From assembly GCF_000210915.2 (NCBI RefSeq), contig NC_016620.1, forward strand, positions 3,286,001-3,350,000: DNA of 64,000 nt, in the 5' to 3' direction. Made by a program: the position numbers and the translations under genes. Shown here in pieces: positions 28,465 through 37,930 of this stretch. The notes beneath the pieces are model-generated. The model was not told where the DNA came from, did not search any database, and worked only from the letters and a program-made list of their open reading frames with translations. The stretch is from Halobacteriovorax marinus SJ. GTDB taxonomy: Bacteria; Bdellovibrionota; Bacteriovoracia; Bacteriovoracales; Bacteriovoracaceae. How positions within the stretch are numbered: the stretch's first letter is position 1; every line of letters starts with the position of its first letter.

Positions 28465-29335
28465 GAAAATAAATGAAACTATTGATCTAAATGATATCGT
28501 TGCAATTGCTGCAAAGATATTCTGTGCCATCCTCTTAATGACAGTTATTAAGTATCAAAGTATTTCTTTATTCATTAGATCTAGCTCAACGATCATTCTC
28601 ATTGCGGGATTAATTCTTCCAAAGCTTATCAAGCATCCCCTCTTTTGGTTGACTGTTGCAGGATTTAATCTCGCACATCTTTTTACAAATTACTTTAGTA
28701 GTGCGAATCATCAATTTCTTTACGTCTACTATAGTTTTATTTTTGCAATCACCTTTATGCATAAGGAAGAGGAACAAGAGAAATTTCTAAAAGATTCTTT
28801 CAAGTATATGTTCATTGTTGTTATGGGATTGGCAACACTTCACAAGGGCCTGAGTTACTTCTATTGGCAAGGTGGACTTCTCTATGATTATATTCTTAGA
28901 GGAGGAATTCTTAAGTATCTCTTCAGTACTCTAGACCCTAACTTCAACTCCATCACGTTAGAAAACTCTCAAAAGATAGAACTCTTCATTGGAAATTATA
29001 AGAGTATCGGACAACAACTTGGTCTGCGTGAGCCTGTTTCATGGGCACGTGAATTCGCTAGAGTTCTCTCTATTTCAGTAATTGCGATGGAAGCAATACT
29101 TACGATCATGATTGCAAGCTCTAAATTCAAGTCCATCAAGCATTGGCTCTTTCTTGTTTTTATTATTACAACTTTCTTTTTTAGAATGGAAAATCTTTTC
29201 TTATCTACTTTATCACTAACAGGTCTCGTTCTATGCCCGAAGGAAAATGATACGATTACAAAGTCATATCTCATTATTATTTTATATTTTCTCTCACTCT
29301 CAGTACTTAACCTTATGCCAGGATTCTATTACTAA
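28448..29335 (+). CDS. Polytopic membrane protein, weakly HTTM-like
   Basis: The 295-residue product has about eight hydrophobic segments spread over its length. NHQFLYVYYSF (87-97) and GLATLHKGLSYFYWQGG (127-143) resemble the two conserved patches of HTTM/vitamin K-dependent gamma-carboxylase-like proteins (N-H-x-Y-L and G-L-x-K-L...W-x-x-G). The soluble C-terminal domain of true carboxylases is absent. The resemblance is by eye and tentative; an unrelated DoxX-type or novel family is possible. It overlaps its neighbours on both sides. Confidence 0.65.
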   Translation: MKIEVKKINETIDLNDIVAIAAKIFCAILLMTVIKYQSISLFIRSSSTIILIAGLILPKLIKHPLFWLTVAGFNLAHLFTNYFSSANHQFLYVYYSFIFAITFMHKEEEQEKFLKDSFKYMFIVVMGLATLHKGLSYFYWQGGLLYDYILRGGILKYLFSTLDPNFNSITLENSQKIELFIGNYKSIGQQLGLREPVSWAREFARVLSISVIAMEAILTIMIASSKFKSIKHWLFLVFIITTFFFRMENLFLSTLSLTGLVLCPKENDTITKSYLIIILYFLSLSVLNLMPGFYY

Positions 29336-30381
29336 TGAAAAAAATTATTGCTCTCCTTATTCTCTTTGGTGCTGCTGTCATTTACCTAATGCCAGAGGAT
29401 AGAGCGCTAAATGGTCACGACCAAGAATCGCCTGAAGAAATTTCGCAATCTCTTGAGGAGAAGGAAAGTAATTTTGAGAAGAAAGAGTTAGAGACAGTAC
29501 ATAAAGAGAGTAAGAAGCAATCTAAAAAAAGTGATTCATCACACTTAAAGGACAACAACAATAATCAAGCCTCAAAGCAAGCGCCAACAAAAGAAGAGCT
29601 AATAGAGCACCTTGAAACAATTTTTAATAATACCTACGAAAATGAAGTTAAAAGAGAAAATGAAGAGAAAGAAATCTCTAAAGCACAAGAAGTCTCTCCA
29701 GCAGATGAGTCAGGGTTAAAGACCTATAAGAACCAATATGAAAACCATTCAAGACCTGTCGATATCTTATGGGTAATAGATGATTCTGGATCAATGACTA
29801 ATAAGATTAAAGAAGTCTCAGAAAAAATAGATCTCTTCTTAAATCAATTTATTGAAAAAAACGTGTCGTTCAAAATGGCCGCGGTCAATACATCAAGAGA
29901 GCTCTTACACGATGGATCTATTTTAAACTCTATAAATTACAGAGACGACAAGAGTAGTTTCTTTGGAGCCATTTCTGAAACCTTCAACCTCTCATCATCA
30001 GGCAATGGAGAAGAACAGGGATTCTTAGCGATATCAGACTTTCTTGATTCCAATGGAGAGAAGTTTCTTAGAAAGAATTCAAGATTTGTTGTCATTGTCA
30101 TATCTGATGAAGATGATGGGAGCTTGCTTTATGGAGATGGGAAGGAGAGGCTTATGCGAACTCAAACTCTTCTAAATAAGATTACAGAATATAGATCTCT
30201 CGAAGAGGCCGAAGTCTACTCTATCGTCTCTTTTCCACCTCATGTAGCTAAAATTGCAGGAATTCGCTACGCTGAGCTCTCTTATCAAACAAAGGGCCTA
30301 GTCGCCGATATTAAAAGTGATTTTCACCAAACTCTTCTCAATATTGGTGGAAGAATAATTAAGTCAAAGCTTAACAAATAG
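29335..30381 (+). CDS. Membrane-anchored von Willebrand factor A protein
   Basis: The 348-residue product has an N-terminal TM/signal segment (3-19). A long charged, low-complexity linker follows (about 25-135, Glu/Lys/Asn/Ser-rich, probably coiled or disordered). The vWA domain starts at VDILWVIDDSGSM, with the MIDAS DxSxS residues at about 149-153, and ends near 340; FVVIVISDEDDG is the central strand. vWA domains bind partners through a metal ion. The start codon overlaps the previous stop (TAATG). It is the last gene of the coupled four-gene set and could be its surface-facing adhesion or assembly component. Confidence 0.82.
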   Translation: MKKIIALLILFGAAVIYLMPEDRALNGHDQESPEEISQSLEEKESNFEKKELETVHKESKKQSKKSDSSHLKDNNNNQASKQAPTKEELIEHLETIFNNTYENEVKRENEEKEISKAQEVSPADESGLKTYKNQYENHSRPVDILWVIDDSGSMTNKIKEVSEKIDLFLNQFIEKNVSFKMAAVNTSRELLHDGSILNSINYRDDKSSFFGAISETFNLSSSGNGEEQGFLAISDFLDSNGEKFLRKNSRFVVIVISDEDDGSLLYGDGKERLMRTQTLLNKITEYRSLEEAEVYSIVSFPPHVAKIAGIRYAELSYQTKGLVADIKSDFHQTLLNIGGRIIKSKLNK

Positions 30382-30457
30382 CATTCTATAAAAACTATAA
30401 AGACTATTTACTAAAAAAAGTCTCGCTGATAAAACCATTGAAAATCAGGGAGAAATC

Positions 30458-31150
30458 ATGAAAAACACATTCTTACTCGCATTAGCGATAACTCTTACTG
30501 CTTGTGGTTCATCAGGCGGAGATTCGACACCAGGATCAGTCATCAATCCAGCCAATACAACCGAGGGAAAAATCAAAGCCCACCTTGCAAGTGGATATAG
30601 TGTTGGTCTAATACAGACAACAACAGAAAGTGGAGAGGTTATCGATAAAGGCACAAACACAAAAGTGTGTGACTATAATTATGAAACTGTTTCAACACTC
30701 ATTGATATCTCCGGGTCTCAGTATACTTTCCATGTCAAAGGTACAGGAAATCAATTTTGTGATGACCACCCTTCAGAGTCAATTGAAGTTAAAGATCTAA
30801 AATACTTGGGTAGCTATGTTGATTTTCTACTCGAGGCAATTCTTGAAAATAATGCGACTTACAAGTGGAACGACACATCCAAAGTATTTACTATTAATAT
30901 TAATGGGCAAGAAGACAATATGGACTTAAAGAATGTTAAGACCTATGAACACTTAACTGCAGAGGTCTCTCCAGAAGGTGAGTACTCCCTAGCTGAATAT
31001 AAAACTATTTATACAATAGATGGATTCACTCAAACGAACTCTAGACAAAATTACGATGTTCAATCTCTAAAAGATCAACTTGGCTACTGCACTTACACTC
31101 TGAATGACAAGAAAGAAGCAATCGTTAATTGCGTGAATCCAAAGCAATAA
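30458..31150 (+). CDS. Lipoprotein, unknown function
   Basis: The 230-residue product has a lipoprotein signal with lipobox LTAC (Cys16) followed by GSSGGDS, then a globular domain rich in beta strands and Thr/Asp. It has no recognised family. It lies 76 nt after the vWA gene, with its own AGGGAG ribosome-binding site. It may belong to the same transcript, but no terminator or promoter was identified between them. It is convergent with the chemoreceptor gene. Confidence 0.75.
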   Translation: MKNTFLLALAITLTACGSSGGDSTPGSVINPANTTEGKIKAHLASGYSVGLIQTTTESGEVIDKGTNTKVCDYNYETVSTLIDISGSQYTFHVKGTGNQFCDDHPSESIEVKDLKYLGSYVDFLLEAILENNATYKWNDTSKVFTININGQEDNMDLKNVKTYEHLTAEVSPEGEYSLAEYKTIYTIDGFTQTNSRQNYDVQSLKDQLGYCTYTLNDKKEAIVNCVNPKQ

Positions 31151-31158
31151 CCTAAAAT

Positions 31159-31186
31159 GAGAAGTCTTCTACAACGGAGACTTCTC
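31159..31186. terminator. Hairpin between convergent lipoprotein and chemoreceptor genes
   Basis: GAGAAGTCT / AGACTTCTC form a 9-bp stem with a 10-nt loop in the 39-bp convergent gap. U-tracts are weak on both strands. Confidence 0.5.
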
Positions 31187-31189
31187 TAC

Positions 31190-32617
31190 TTATGCAGACA
31201 CTTTACTCTTTCTCTTCCCGCCCAAATTACTTTGAATTACATAAAGAAGCTTAGAGTCTTCTTCTAATCTCTTAGTAATCATCTCTACACTACGAAGTTG
31301 ATCCAAGCTTCTACTGGAAGAATCATTTATACTAGACAAAGAGTCTGATAGCTCATTCACGCCATCACATTGTCTATCTGCTGATGAAGATATCTCATTT
31401 AAGGAGCCTTCTTGAACTATAGAATTATCCTCCACTACTTTGAACGATTTTTTCAATCTATTGTTTATTTGTGCCCACGTCGTGAATGCTCCCTCTAACT
31501 TCCCTTGAAATTCAGTTAATTGAGTAGAGATTGTTGAAACAGATTCACCCAGCTGAGTTCTACTAAGCTCTACTATTGTAGCTATTTCTTCAGAAGCTTT
31601 TCCCGAGTTTGCCGCGAGGCTACCTATCTCCTCAGCGACCACAGAAAACCCCTTACCATGTTCACCTGCTCGCGCAGCCTCCACTGATGCATTGAAAGAA
31701 AGAAGCCTTGTCTGAAATACAATATCATTAATAATACTCGTCTTATCACTAATGGTGTCTACGGAGTCCACTACCGACTGAAGCTGGTTTGAAGAGAGAC
31801 TTTGCAACTCCTCCATTTGTTTCTTCACTTGATTTAGTGACTCAAGAAAGTTTTCCCCCTCTTTAATCACTTCAGAGCTTTCGTTCACAGACTCCTGTGT
31901 TATTTTCATAATGTTCAATGTTTCTAGTATCTTCTGCTTTGTTGCTATTGCCATTTCAGATATACGACCCGCACCTGCTGAAATCTCTGCAATTGCACTT
32001 GTATTATTATCTGTTAAACCTAGAAGAGTCGTACAAGAGACACTTGATTCCTTTGATGCAGAATCAATACTAGTTACAAGTGGTGAAATTTCATTCTTTA
32101 TTCGATCTTGTAAATCGAGCACCTTCTTAAATTGATTTGATAGATAAACACATGCAACTGACTCTACGACTACAAAAGCTGCATGAATAACTACTATGTA
32201 GATACTCGCATTATAATTAAATACACTCTCTGGAAGATAGAAGTAAAAAGTTACATGATGTATCGCTGCAGTCAGGGCCGCAGCCACTATAGTCAAAGGA
32301 CTAGCAAATAAAGATAACACTCCAATGAGCACGAAGATGTGAAAATGCCATTCAATCATGCCCTTCCCAAGATGAATCATCGTTGCAGATAGGGCCATAG
32401 AACTAAATCCCATAAGAATCGCTGCAACTCGAATATTCTTAAAAACGTGTTCGAATAATTTTTGTCCAATATATAAAATAACTGGTGCTCCAATTGCGAT
32501 AGAAACCTCTGTTGAAAAAAAATCTGCCATGGCAATGAAGATAGGAACGTGCATAAGTATTGCCCAGTTCATGATCTTCAAAGAGCGCTTTAAATTCTTT
32601 TCATATGTGTTCATCAC
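31190..32617 (-). CDS. Methyl-accepting chemotaxis protein with 5-6 TM sensor
   Basis: The 475-residue receptor has five or six TM segments in residues 15-160 instead of a periplasmic ligand domain, and no HAMP domain. The motif [14 protein letters not shown] (82-95) and AIHH (118-121) resemble the His-rich membrane sensor found in some diguanylate cyclases and receptors, possibly binding a metal or haem. The C-terminal half is a standard signalling coiled coil, with the hairpin tip at [25 protein letters not shown] and FSVVAEEI. It overlaps the upstream thioredoxin-like gene by 17 nt. Likely output: CheA/CheW control of the flagellum encoded in this window. Confidence 0.88.
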   Translation of the reverse strand: MMNTYEKNLKRSLKIMNWAILMHVPIFIAMADFFSTEVSIAIGAPVILYIGQKLFEHVFKNIRVAAILMGFSSMALSATMIHLGKGMIEWHFHIFVLIGVLSLFASPLTIVAAALTAAIHHVTFYFYLPESVFNYNASIYIVVIHAAFVVVESVACVYLSNQFKKVLDLQDRIKNEISPLVTSIDSASKESSVSCTTLLGLTDNNTSAIAEISAGAGRISEMAIATKQKILETLNIMKITQESVNESSEVIKEGENFLESLNQVKKQMEELQSLSSNQLQSVVDSVDTISDKTSIINDIVFQTRLLSFNASVEAARAGEHGKGFSVVAEEIGSLAANSGKASEEIATIVELSRTQLGESVSTISTQLTEFQGKLEGAFTTWAQINNRLKKSFKVVEDNSIVQEGSLNEISSSADRQCDGVNELSDSLSSINDSSSRSLDQLRSVEMITKRLEEDSKLLYVIQSNLGGKRKSKVSA

Positions 32618-33212
32618 TTTTCTCCGTATATTTCAAACCAAATGGATCCAATAATTCTTTATACTCTTTACTTACCGCACATCCGACAACAGGTTTTGAA
32701 GCAATGCCTCTCCCCTCTTTTAAGGTTTTTATATATTCTTTAATATCAATTTGTGTAAAAGGCGTTATCGACTTTTCCGAGTATCCCCCAACATATTTTG
32801 TAACTTGATTACGATCATAAATTACAAGTAACGGGACACCACGAATAGCTCCATCAGACTCTTTCGACAACTCTTTAGAATTGAGACTTACAACAGAAAA
32901 CCTTCTCTTCTTTAGCAATCTCTCTGTTTTATTTTGAAAATCATCTATTAATACTACAAGTTCTTTACTCTCCTCTGGGTTTAACGGACCTCTTTTTAAA
33001 AGGTGATTAACTATAGTATTTGAACAGCTACATTGTGGTGAGAGGTAGTGAATAACTCCAAATTTATTAACACCTTTAGCGTATTGTGAAATTGATAATT
33101 GCATAGACTTTTCTGGAGATAAGTCAATTAAGTGCCAGGAGTGCATCACTCCAACAATGGCAGAGATACCAATTACCCAACAAATAAGAAGAAGCACCTT
33201 TAGAAATTTCAT
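32601..33212 (-). CDS. Membrane-anchored thioredoxin-fold protein
   Basis: The 203-residue product has an N-terminal TM segment (4-22). A thioredoxin-like core follows: [14 protein letters not shown] with a CxC pair (Cys61, Cys63) where thioredoxins have CxxC, and a cis-Pro motif GVP near 125-127 followed by LLVIYD. The extra Cys near residue 178 is also notable. It probably acts in the periplasm in thiol redox, copper binding or redox sensing. Its 3' end overlaps the chemoreceptor gene by 17 nt, implying coupled expression. Confidence 0.65.
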   Translation of the reverse strand: MKFLKVLLLICWVIGISAIVGVMHSWHLIDLSPEKSMQLSISQYAKGVNKFGVIHYLSPQCSCSNTIVNHLLKRGPLNPEESKELVVLIDDFQNKTERLLKKRRFSVVSLNSKELSKESDGAIRGVPLLVIYDRNQVTKYVGGYSEKSITPFTQIDIKEYIKTLKEGRGIASKPVVGCAVSKEYKELLDPFGLKYTEKSDEHI

Positions 33213-33243
33213 ACAACCTTATCGAATCAATTAAAGTAATTAT

Positions 33244-33257
33244 TTAAGAATTCTTAA
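33244..33257. promoter_or_regulatory. Perfect 14-bp palindrome upstream of the thioredoxin-like gene
   Basis: TTAAGAATTCTTAA lies about 32 bp upstream of the start at 33212, a plausible operator position. It may be coincidental in AT-rich DNA. Nothing else was recognised in 33258-33360. Confidence 0.25.
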
Positions 33258-33364
33258 TGAAGGCTAATCTAAGTATATGAAAAAAGTTTAAGGAAACTAA
33301 TGATCTCGATTCTTTTTTTTAATTTCTCAATAAAGACAGAGGATTACAAGGGCATCTATAAGAT

Positions 33365-33403
33365 TTCCTCAACTCAGAAACAACGAGTAACTGAGCTGAG
33401 GAA
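33365..33403 (-). terminator. Hairpin after the M28 peptidase gene
   Basis: Minus-strand arms TTCCTCA-CTCAG and CTGAG-TGAGGAA pair over 12 bp with one mismatch, just after the peptidase stop. A short AT-rich, not U-rich, tail follows. Confidence 0.5.
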
Positions 33404-33410
33404 TATGGTA

Positions 33411-35195
33411 TTAGTGTGAACTCTTAGAGAGAGTTACTTCTTTTCTAAGGGTTTCGCTTCCCCTCTTCCAAGCTAACTCTACTTTATCGCCAGCTCTATA
33501 GTATTTTAGAGCAAAAGCTAAATCGTAAATTGATTTAATTTCAATATCACCAATTTGAATTAAGATATCACCTGCTATGATACCGGCCTTAAGCGCTGGC
33601 GAATTATCACTCGCTCTCACACATTTAACGCCAACGATATCATCGCTTTGACCAAATTCAGGAACACATCCAAGGTGAGCTCCGTAACCTCTTGGTCTAC
33701 CAGAGTCTGATCCATCACTATAGTCAGGATTAAATGTTGGGGCTTCGCTTCTCTCAAGTGAAGAAACAAGATTGAGAGAATACTTTTCAATCTCTCTCAT
33801 CGCACTATAGTCGATCTTCTCAGCCGTATCATTACTCGTATGATAATCTTCGTGAGCGCCTGTTGTAAAAAAGAGAGCTGGAATTTTCTTAGCGGTAAAA
33901 GAAGCATGGTCACTACTTCCTACGGCTTCTTTTTTTACAGTAAACTTAACTTTACTCTCAAAAGGAGTTAAGAGCTTATTCCACTCAAGTGAAGTAGCTG
34001 CACCCATGACAGAGACTGCTTCATTATATCTTCCAACCATATCAAAGTTTAGCATGGCCTTAAGTTCGCCGTACTGTTCTCCATGTCTTGCCCACATATC
34101 CACAAAGTGAGCTGAACCTAGAAGACCCATTTCCTCTGCGTTAAAAAGTGTGAAGATATAAGTTCTCTTTGGCTTCTTCGCTACTAACTCTTTCGCCAAT
34201 TTTAAAACAAGTGCTGTCCCCGAAGCATTGTCATCGGCACCATTATGAATCTTACCATGCCCATGAGGATCCATAGATGACTCTCCACCGTAACCAAGAT
34301 GATCGAAGTGAGCTCCTAAAACGATCACTTCCTTTTTCAACTCAGCATCACTCCCTTCAAGAACACCCACAACGTTAGAAACTCGACCAGTCTTCTTCTT
34401 AAGATTTACGGCCATATCAAAAGAGCCTTCAATTTCAAAAGAGTTTGGAGCACCCGTATCTCTAATTTTCTTTTGGAGCGACAAAGTGTCTAGTGACTTT
34501 CCTTTTAAGACTTTATTCATCCACTTATTAGTTACGTAACCGGCGAGCGCAGAGAATCTATTTCCTCCCCCCTCAGTTGGATTGAAGTAAGGCGCGTTCT
34601 CTTCGGGATAATTCTCAAGAGATAGAGGATCATTTAAAACAATCACCCCTGCTGCCCCGTGAACGATAGCATTCTTTAATTTATAAAAAATTGAACGATA
34701 ATTTATATAATCAGGATGTCTGAAAGGGGAATTCATATTTCCAATAGCAGGATCACCAGTCATAACAACAACAATCTTATCTTTTACATCTAAATCCTTA
34801 TAGTCATCGTATTTGAGTTTTGTATCACTCTTTGGAATTGTAATCCCGTAACCAGCAAAAACCATTTTTCTCTTTTCTATCTTTCCACTAAGAGATGATG
34901 AAATTGGTTGAAAAAGTTTTTCTAAGTCACCTGAATTCCCAAAGAAATTCTCACCAGACTTAACCATTTCAGTAAAAATAGTGAACTCTTGCTTATAACT
35001 TCCGGCCAAAGGCTTTAGTCCAAAGCTCTTCATTTTATCGATAGAGTAAATTGTCGCACTCACGTTTCCTGGAGTTCCAGGCTTTCTTCCCTCTAGCTTA
35101 TCACTGGCCAGATATTGAACGGCTTCCTCATAGAAACCTGCGCTTAAATTAAAACTTAAAGCGATAGACAGAAATGTGATTAAATACTTTCTCAT
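33411..35195 (-). CDS. Secreted M28-family zinc aminopeptidase with PA and PDZ domains
   Basis: The 594-residue product has a signal peptide (1-19), a PA-type insert (about 110-225) and an M28 catalytic domain (about 270-480). All metal and catalytic residues are visible: HxD at 296-298, Asp321 in GADDNASG, Glu354-Glu355 in NAEEMGLLG, Asp385 and His430 in SSDH. A C-terminal PDZ domain (about 500-590) follows. Likely role: removal of N-terminal residues from peptides in the periplasm or outside, consistent with a proteolytic lifestyle. It is monocistronic, with its own hairpin terminator. Confidence 0.92.
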   Translation of the reverse strand: MRKYLITFLSIALSFNLSAGFYEEAVQYLASDKLEGRKPGTPGNVSATIYSIDKMKSFGLKPLAGSYKQEFTIFTEMVKSGENFFGNSGDLEKLFQPISSSLSGKIEKRKMVFAGYGITIPKSDTKLKYDDYKDLDVKDKIVVVMTGDPAIGNMNSPFRHPDYINYRSIFYKLKNAIVHGAAGVIVLNDPLSLENYPEENAPYFNPTEGGGNRFSALAGYVTNKWMNKVLKGKSLDTLSLQKKIRDTGAPNSFEIEGSFDMAVNLKKKTGRVSNVVGVLEGSDAELKKEVIVLGAHFDHLGYGGESSMDPHGHGKIHNGADDNASGTALVLKLAKELVAKKPKRTYIFTLFNAEEMGLLGSAHFVDMWARHGEQYGELKAMLNFDMVGRYNEAVSVMGAATSLEWNKLLTPFESKVKFTVKKEAVGSSDHASFTAKKIPALFFTTGAHEDYHTSNDTAEKIDYSAMREIEKYSLNLVSSLERSEAPTFNPDYSDGSDSGRPRGYGAHLGCVPEFGQSDDIVGVKCVRASDNSPALKAGIIAGDILIQIGDIEIKSIYDLAFALKYYRAGDKVELAWKRGSETLRKEVTLSKSSH

Positions 35196-35274
35196 TATAA
35201 ATCCTCTATATTATGCTATTATGTACTTCTATATTTAACTCAACTTAAAATCAAATTTCTTTTAAAGTAGCACT

Positions 35275-35745
35275 ATGATCAGAGAAGAACTTTATCATCC
35301 AATGTTTAGTCACTTTCCAATTGTGATGTTCGCACTAGCACTTATCACAAAGTTAATAGGACTAAGTCTCTTAAAACTTAGACCGCAAGCGGCGAACTAT
35401 CTTCTCACTACTGCCAAGCTACTTATTTATATTTCTCCCTTTCTATTTCTCATTACAATTTACTTAGGAGACTTTGCTCTTGATCAAATCAAGAATCAAT
35501 TTTGCGACCTCTTTCAAATTTATAAACACGAAGAAGTCGCTTACTATGCTCTTTACTGCTTCCTAGTCGTTCTAGCTCTTGAAGCTGTGAGCGAACTCAA
35601 ACATAACTTTAAAATACACATGCAAGTAGGAGCCCTTATATTTTTATTCTGCGGCAACTACTTTCTCTTTAAAACGGCCCACTCTGGAGCCCTCTTAGTT
35701 TATGATCTAGGAGCGGCGGTTAAGGTCGCTCCAAAGTGTAATTAA
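35275..35745 (+). CDS. DUF2231-like four-TM membrane protein
   Basis: The 156-residue product opens with HPMFSHFPIVMFALAL, the H-P-x-x-x-H-F-P-I motif typical of DUF2231 proteins, and has four TM segments. Another His is present near residue 133 (TAHSGALLVYDLG). The conserved His residues suggest haem or metal binding, but the function is unknown. It is divergent from the M28 gene, and its 3' end overlaps the convergent membrane-protein gene by 4 nt. Confidence 0.7.
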   Translation: MIREELYHPMFSHFPIVMFALALITKLIGLSLLKLRPQAANYLLTTAKLLIYISPFLFLITIYLGDFALDQIKNQFCDLFQIYKHEEVAYYALYCFLVVLALEAVSELKHNFKIHMQVGALIFLFCGNYFLFKTAHSGALLVYDLGAAVKVAPKCN

Positions 35746-36566
35746 TCTAAATCTGTTTCAACTTTTCCTGTATCATAGTTGAACTCACTACCTTGCATGG
35801 AGTGAGGGATGCAATATATTGCGATTAATATCATTGCTGCGGCAATGATTGGCCAACGTCTCTTCTTACCAATTGTTAATAAGACAGCACTTAACCAAGC
35901 CAATACTCCAACTAATAATTTATTATCTGTTAAATCCCAATCGTAAGGAAAACCTGCCCAATAAACACCGAAGGCATATTTCTGAACGATTGGCCCAAGA
36001 AACATTCCGCCAAACATTAAGCAGCCTAACGTCGCTCTTCCTATTTTTATTGCACTCTCAGTTTTGAATATTGCTTCAACAAAAGCTACTGCCGAGAGAA
36101 GCATTGAGAAGAACATAAAGAAAACGTGAGGAGCTAAAATAAATGTAGGTACATCGCCCTTATAACGAATATAAATCGGGTCTTCTTTACTATGAAACTC
36201 TTGAACTTTATCTCCAAACTTCAATTTCAAAAAGTAAGTAAGCTTTCCCGCAGGAGGTTGATTCGGTAAAGTCATGAGATATCTATTTCCCTTATCTTCT
36301 AGATTAACCGTCGTCCACTCATCATTAGTTGGATATCTCTTATATGTAAGCTCTACTCCACTCAAATCTTTTATCTTTGGAATTTCTACAGGTGCGCCCG
36401 TTTCACCTCCATGACTTCTTGGAAGTTTTACTCTAACTTGAGCATCTTTATCTAAACCAATATAAATTTTTTCTGGATACGTTGGTCCTGTAGCTCTTTG
36501 ATAGATCACTGCCGCCATAGTAATAATAATGGCCAAAGGAATGGATACCTTGAAATTATTCTTCAT
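35742..36566 (-). CDS. Inner-membrane protein with N-terminal periplasmic domain
   Basis: The 274-residue product has an N-terminal TM anchor (about 8-24), then a beta-rich periplasmic domain (about 30-135). About four TM segments follow (about 140-260), with PYDWDLTDNKLLVGVLAW between two of them. No family is firmly recognised. The arrangement resembles uncharacterised respiratory-chain-associated membrane proteins, and the DUF2231-like neighbour is also membrane-bound. The two genes converge, so they need not be co-regulated. Confidence 0.65.
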   Translation of the reverse strand: MKNNFKVSIPLAIIITMAAVIYQRATGPTYPEKIYIGLDKDAQVRVKLPRSHGGETGAPVEIPKIKDLSGVELTYKRYPTNDEWTTVNLEDKGNRYLMTLPNQPPAGKLTYFLKLKFGDKVQEFHSKEDPIYIRYKGDVPTFILAPHVFFMFFSMLLSAVAFVEAIFKTESAIKIGRATLGCLMFGGMFLGPIVQKYAFGVYWAGFPYDWDLTDNKLLVGVLAWLSAVLLTIGKKRRWPIIAAAMILIAIYCIPHSMQGSEFNYDTGKVETDLD

Positions 36567-36675
36567 CTAGTCTTCTCACCTGTACTTTCTTTTTATATAT
36601 TGATATCAGTTTGGCACATCAAACCCTATATGGAAATGAATCTAGGCACCTCGCTTTGGATAAAATGGAGAGAAG

Positions 36676-37503
36676 ATGAAGAAATTACTAATTTGCTTAC
36701 TATTTTCAATAAGTTCTTACGCAAATATTGTTTCTATTTATAACACTAAGAACAACTCTTTCCTCTCTTACACTCAATTCATCAACGACCTTAATGAAAG
36801 TGGCTATATCGTTCTTGGTGAATTCCATAACTTTGAAAATATTCAAAAGGCCCAGGCTAAAATTATAAAAGATAAGACTCGTCTCGCTGCCAGTGAAGAT
36901 AGTGTTCAAATCATGTGGGAATTTCTTAATCATACAGAGCAAGAGAGTATTAACTCTGAATTCTCTAGATATATGAACGGCGCCATTACAACTGCTGAGT
37001 TCATCACTAACACTGCCGGTAAGCAGAACCTTAGCTACTCTCCTATTATGGAAGTTGCGAAGGACTTTGCTCGTGCTCCAATTGCACTCAACCTTCCAAG
37101 AAGCCTAAAAAAGAAAGTCATGGATGAAGGAATTAACTCTATAGACCCTTCTCTTGTGCCGGCCCATCACTATGTTGGTGGCGATCAATACAGAGAGAGA
37201 TTTAAAAGGGCCATGGGTGGACACATGCCCGATGAGTCCTTTGAGAAGTACTTTCTCGCCCAATGCTTAACAGACTCCGTTATGTCGGACATTGCAAATA
37301 AGAATGAAATGAACTTAAACTTCATTGTAGCTGGGTCTTTTCATACTGACTTCTTCGATGGAACAGTTTCAAGACTTAAAGAAATCAACCCAAGCACCGT
37401 GACGACTCTTAAGATCACTACTAATGAGCTATTTGATACTGAATATATCAATGGTAGCCAAGACTTTGGTGCTTACGCTGATTACATTATTATTACTGAG
37501 TAA
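36676..37503 (+). CDS. ChaN-like (haem-binding, DUF399) secreted protein
   Basis: The 275-residue product has a signal peptide (1-16). The ChaN-family pattern is visible: YIVLGEFHNFENIQKAQAKII (about 44-64) matches the L-G-E-x-H-x-x-x-x-x-Q motif, and VAGSFHTDFFDGTVSRL near residue 220 matches the family A-G-x-x-H motif. ChaN proteins bind haem as dimers in iron uptake. No TonB-dependent receptor is adjacent. It ends 1 nt before the convergent thioesterase gene. Confidence 0.75.
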   Translation: MKKLLICLLFSISSYANIVSIYNTKNNSFLSYTQFINDLNESGYIVLGEFHNFENIQKAQAKIIKDKTRLAASEDSVQIMWEFLNHTEQESINSEFSRYMNGAITTAEFITNTAGKQNLSYSPIMEVAKDFARAPIALNLPRSLKKKVMDEGINSIDPSLVPAHHYVGGDQYRERFKRAMGGHMPDESFEKYFLAQCLTDSVMSDIANKNEMNLNFIVAGSFHTDFFDGTVSRLKEINPSTVTTLKITTNELFDTEYINGSQDFGAYADYIIITE

Positions 37504-37504
37504 A

Positions 37505-37930
37505 TTATCTCTTTTCAAAAATGGCCATCGTTAGTCTAGAGACACAAACGAGGGCCTTATCTTCATTATAAATATTAATTTCCCAAACATGAGAACTCTT
37601 TCCAAGATGGATGGCCTTACAATAACCAGTGACAAGCCCTGAGCGCGCACTCTTGATGTGATTTGCGTTTATACACTGACCTACAGCTGCATACTTCGAT
37701 CCGTCGACGACGAGATTAGAAGCAATACTTCCAAGACTCTCTGCAAGCACACAAGAAGCGCCACCATGCAAAAGACCGAAAGGCTGTTTCGTCCTATGAT
37801 CTACTGGCATAGTTCCAACCAGTGAATCTTCACCAAGCTCAGTAACCAATATATCAAGGAGTCCTGTCATACTTTCCTTGCCCATACTATTAACTGCTTC
37901 TAAGTTATAATCCTTAAACCAAATTCCCAT
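37505..37930 (-). CDS. Hotdog-fold acyl-CoA thioesterase
   Basis: The 141-residue product has the single hotdog domain of the PaaI/YdiI/EntH group. HGGASCVLAESLGSIASN (about 56-73) contains the His and the catalytic Glu of the helix. VGQCINANHIKSARSG is the following strand. Members hydrolyse aromatic acyl-CoA or acyl-carrier thioesters, for example 1,4-dihydroxy-2-naphthoyl-CoA in menaquinone synthesis; no such pathway gene lies next to it, so the substrate is open. Confidence 0.85.
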   Translation of the reverse strand: MGIWFKDYNLEAVNSMGKESMTGLLDILVTELGEDSLVGTMPVDHRTKQPFGLLHGGASCVLAESLGSIASNLVVDGSKYAAVGQCINANHIKSARSGLVTGYCKAIHLGKSSHVWEINIYNEDKALVCVSRLTMAIFEKR

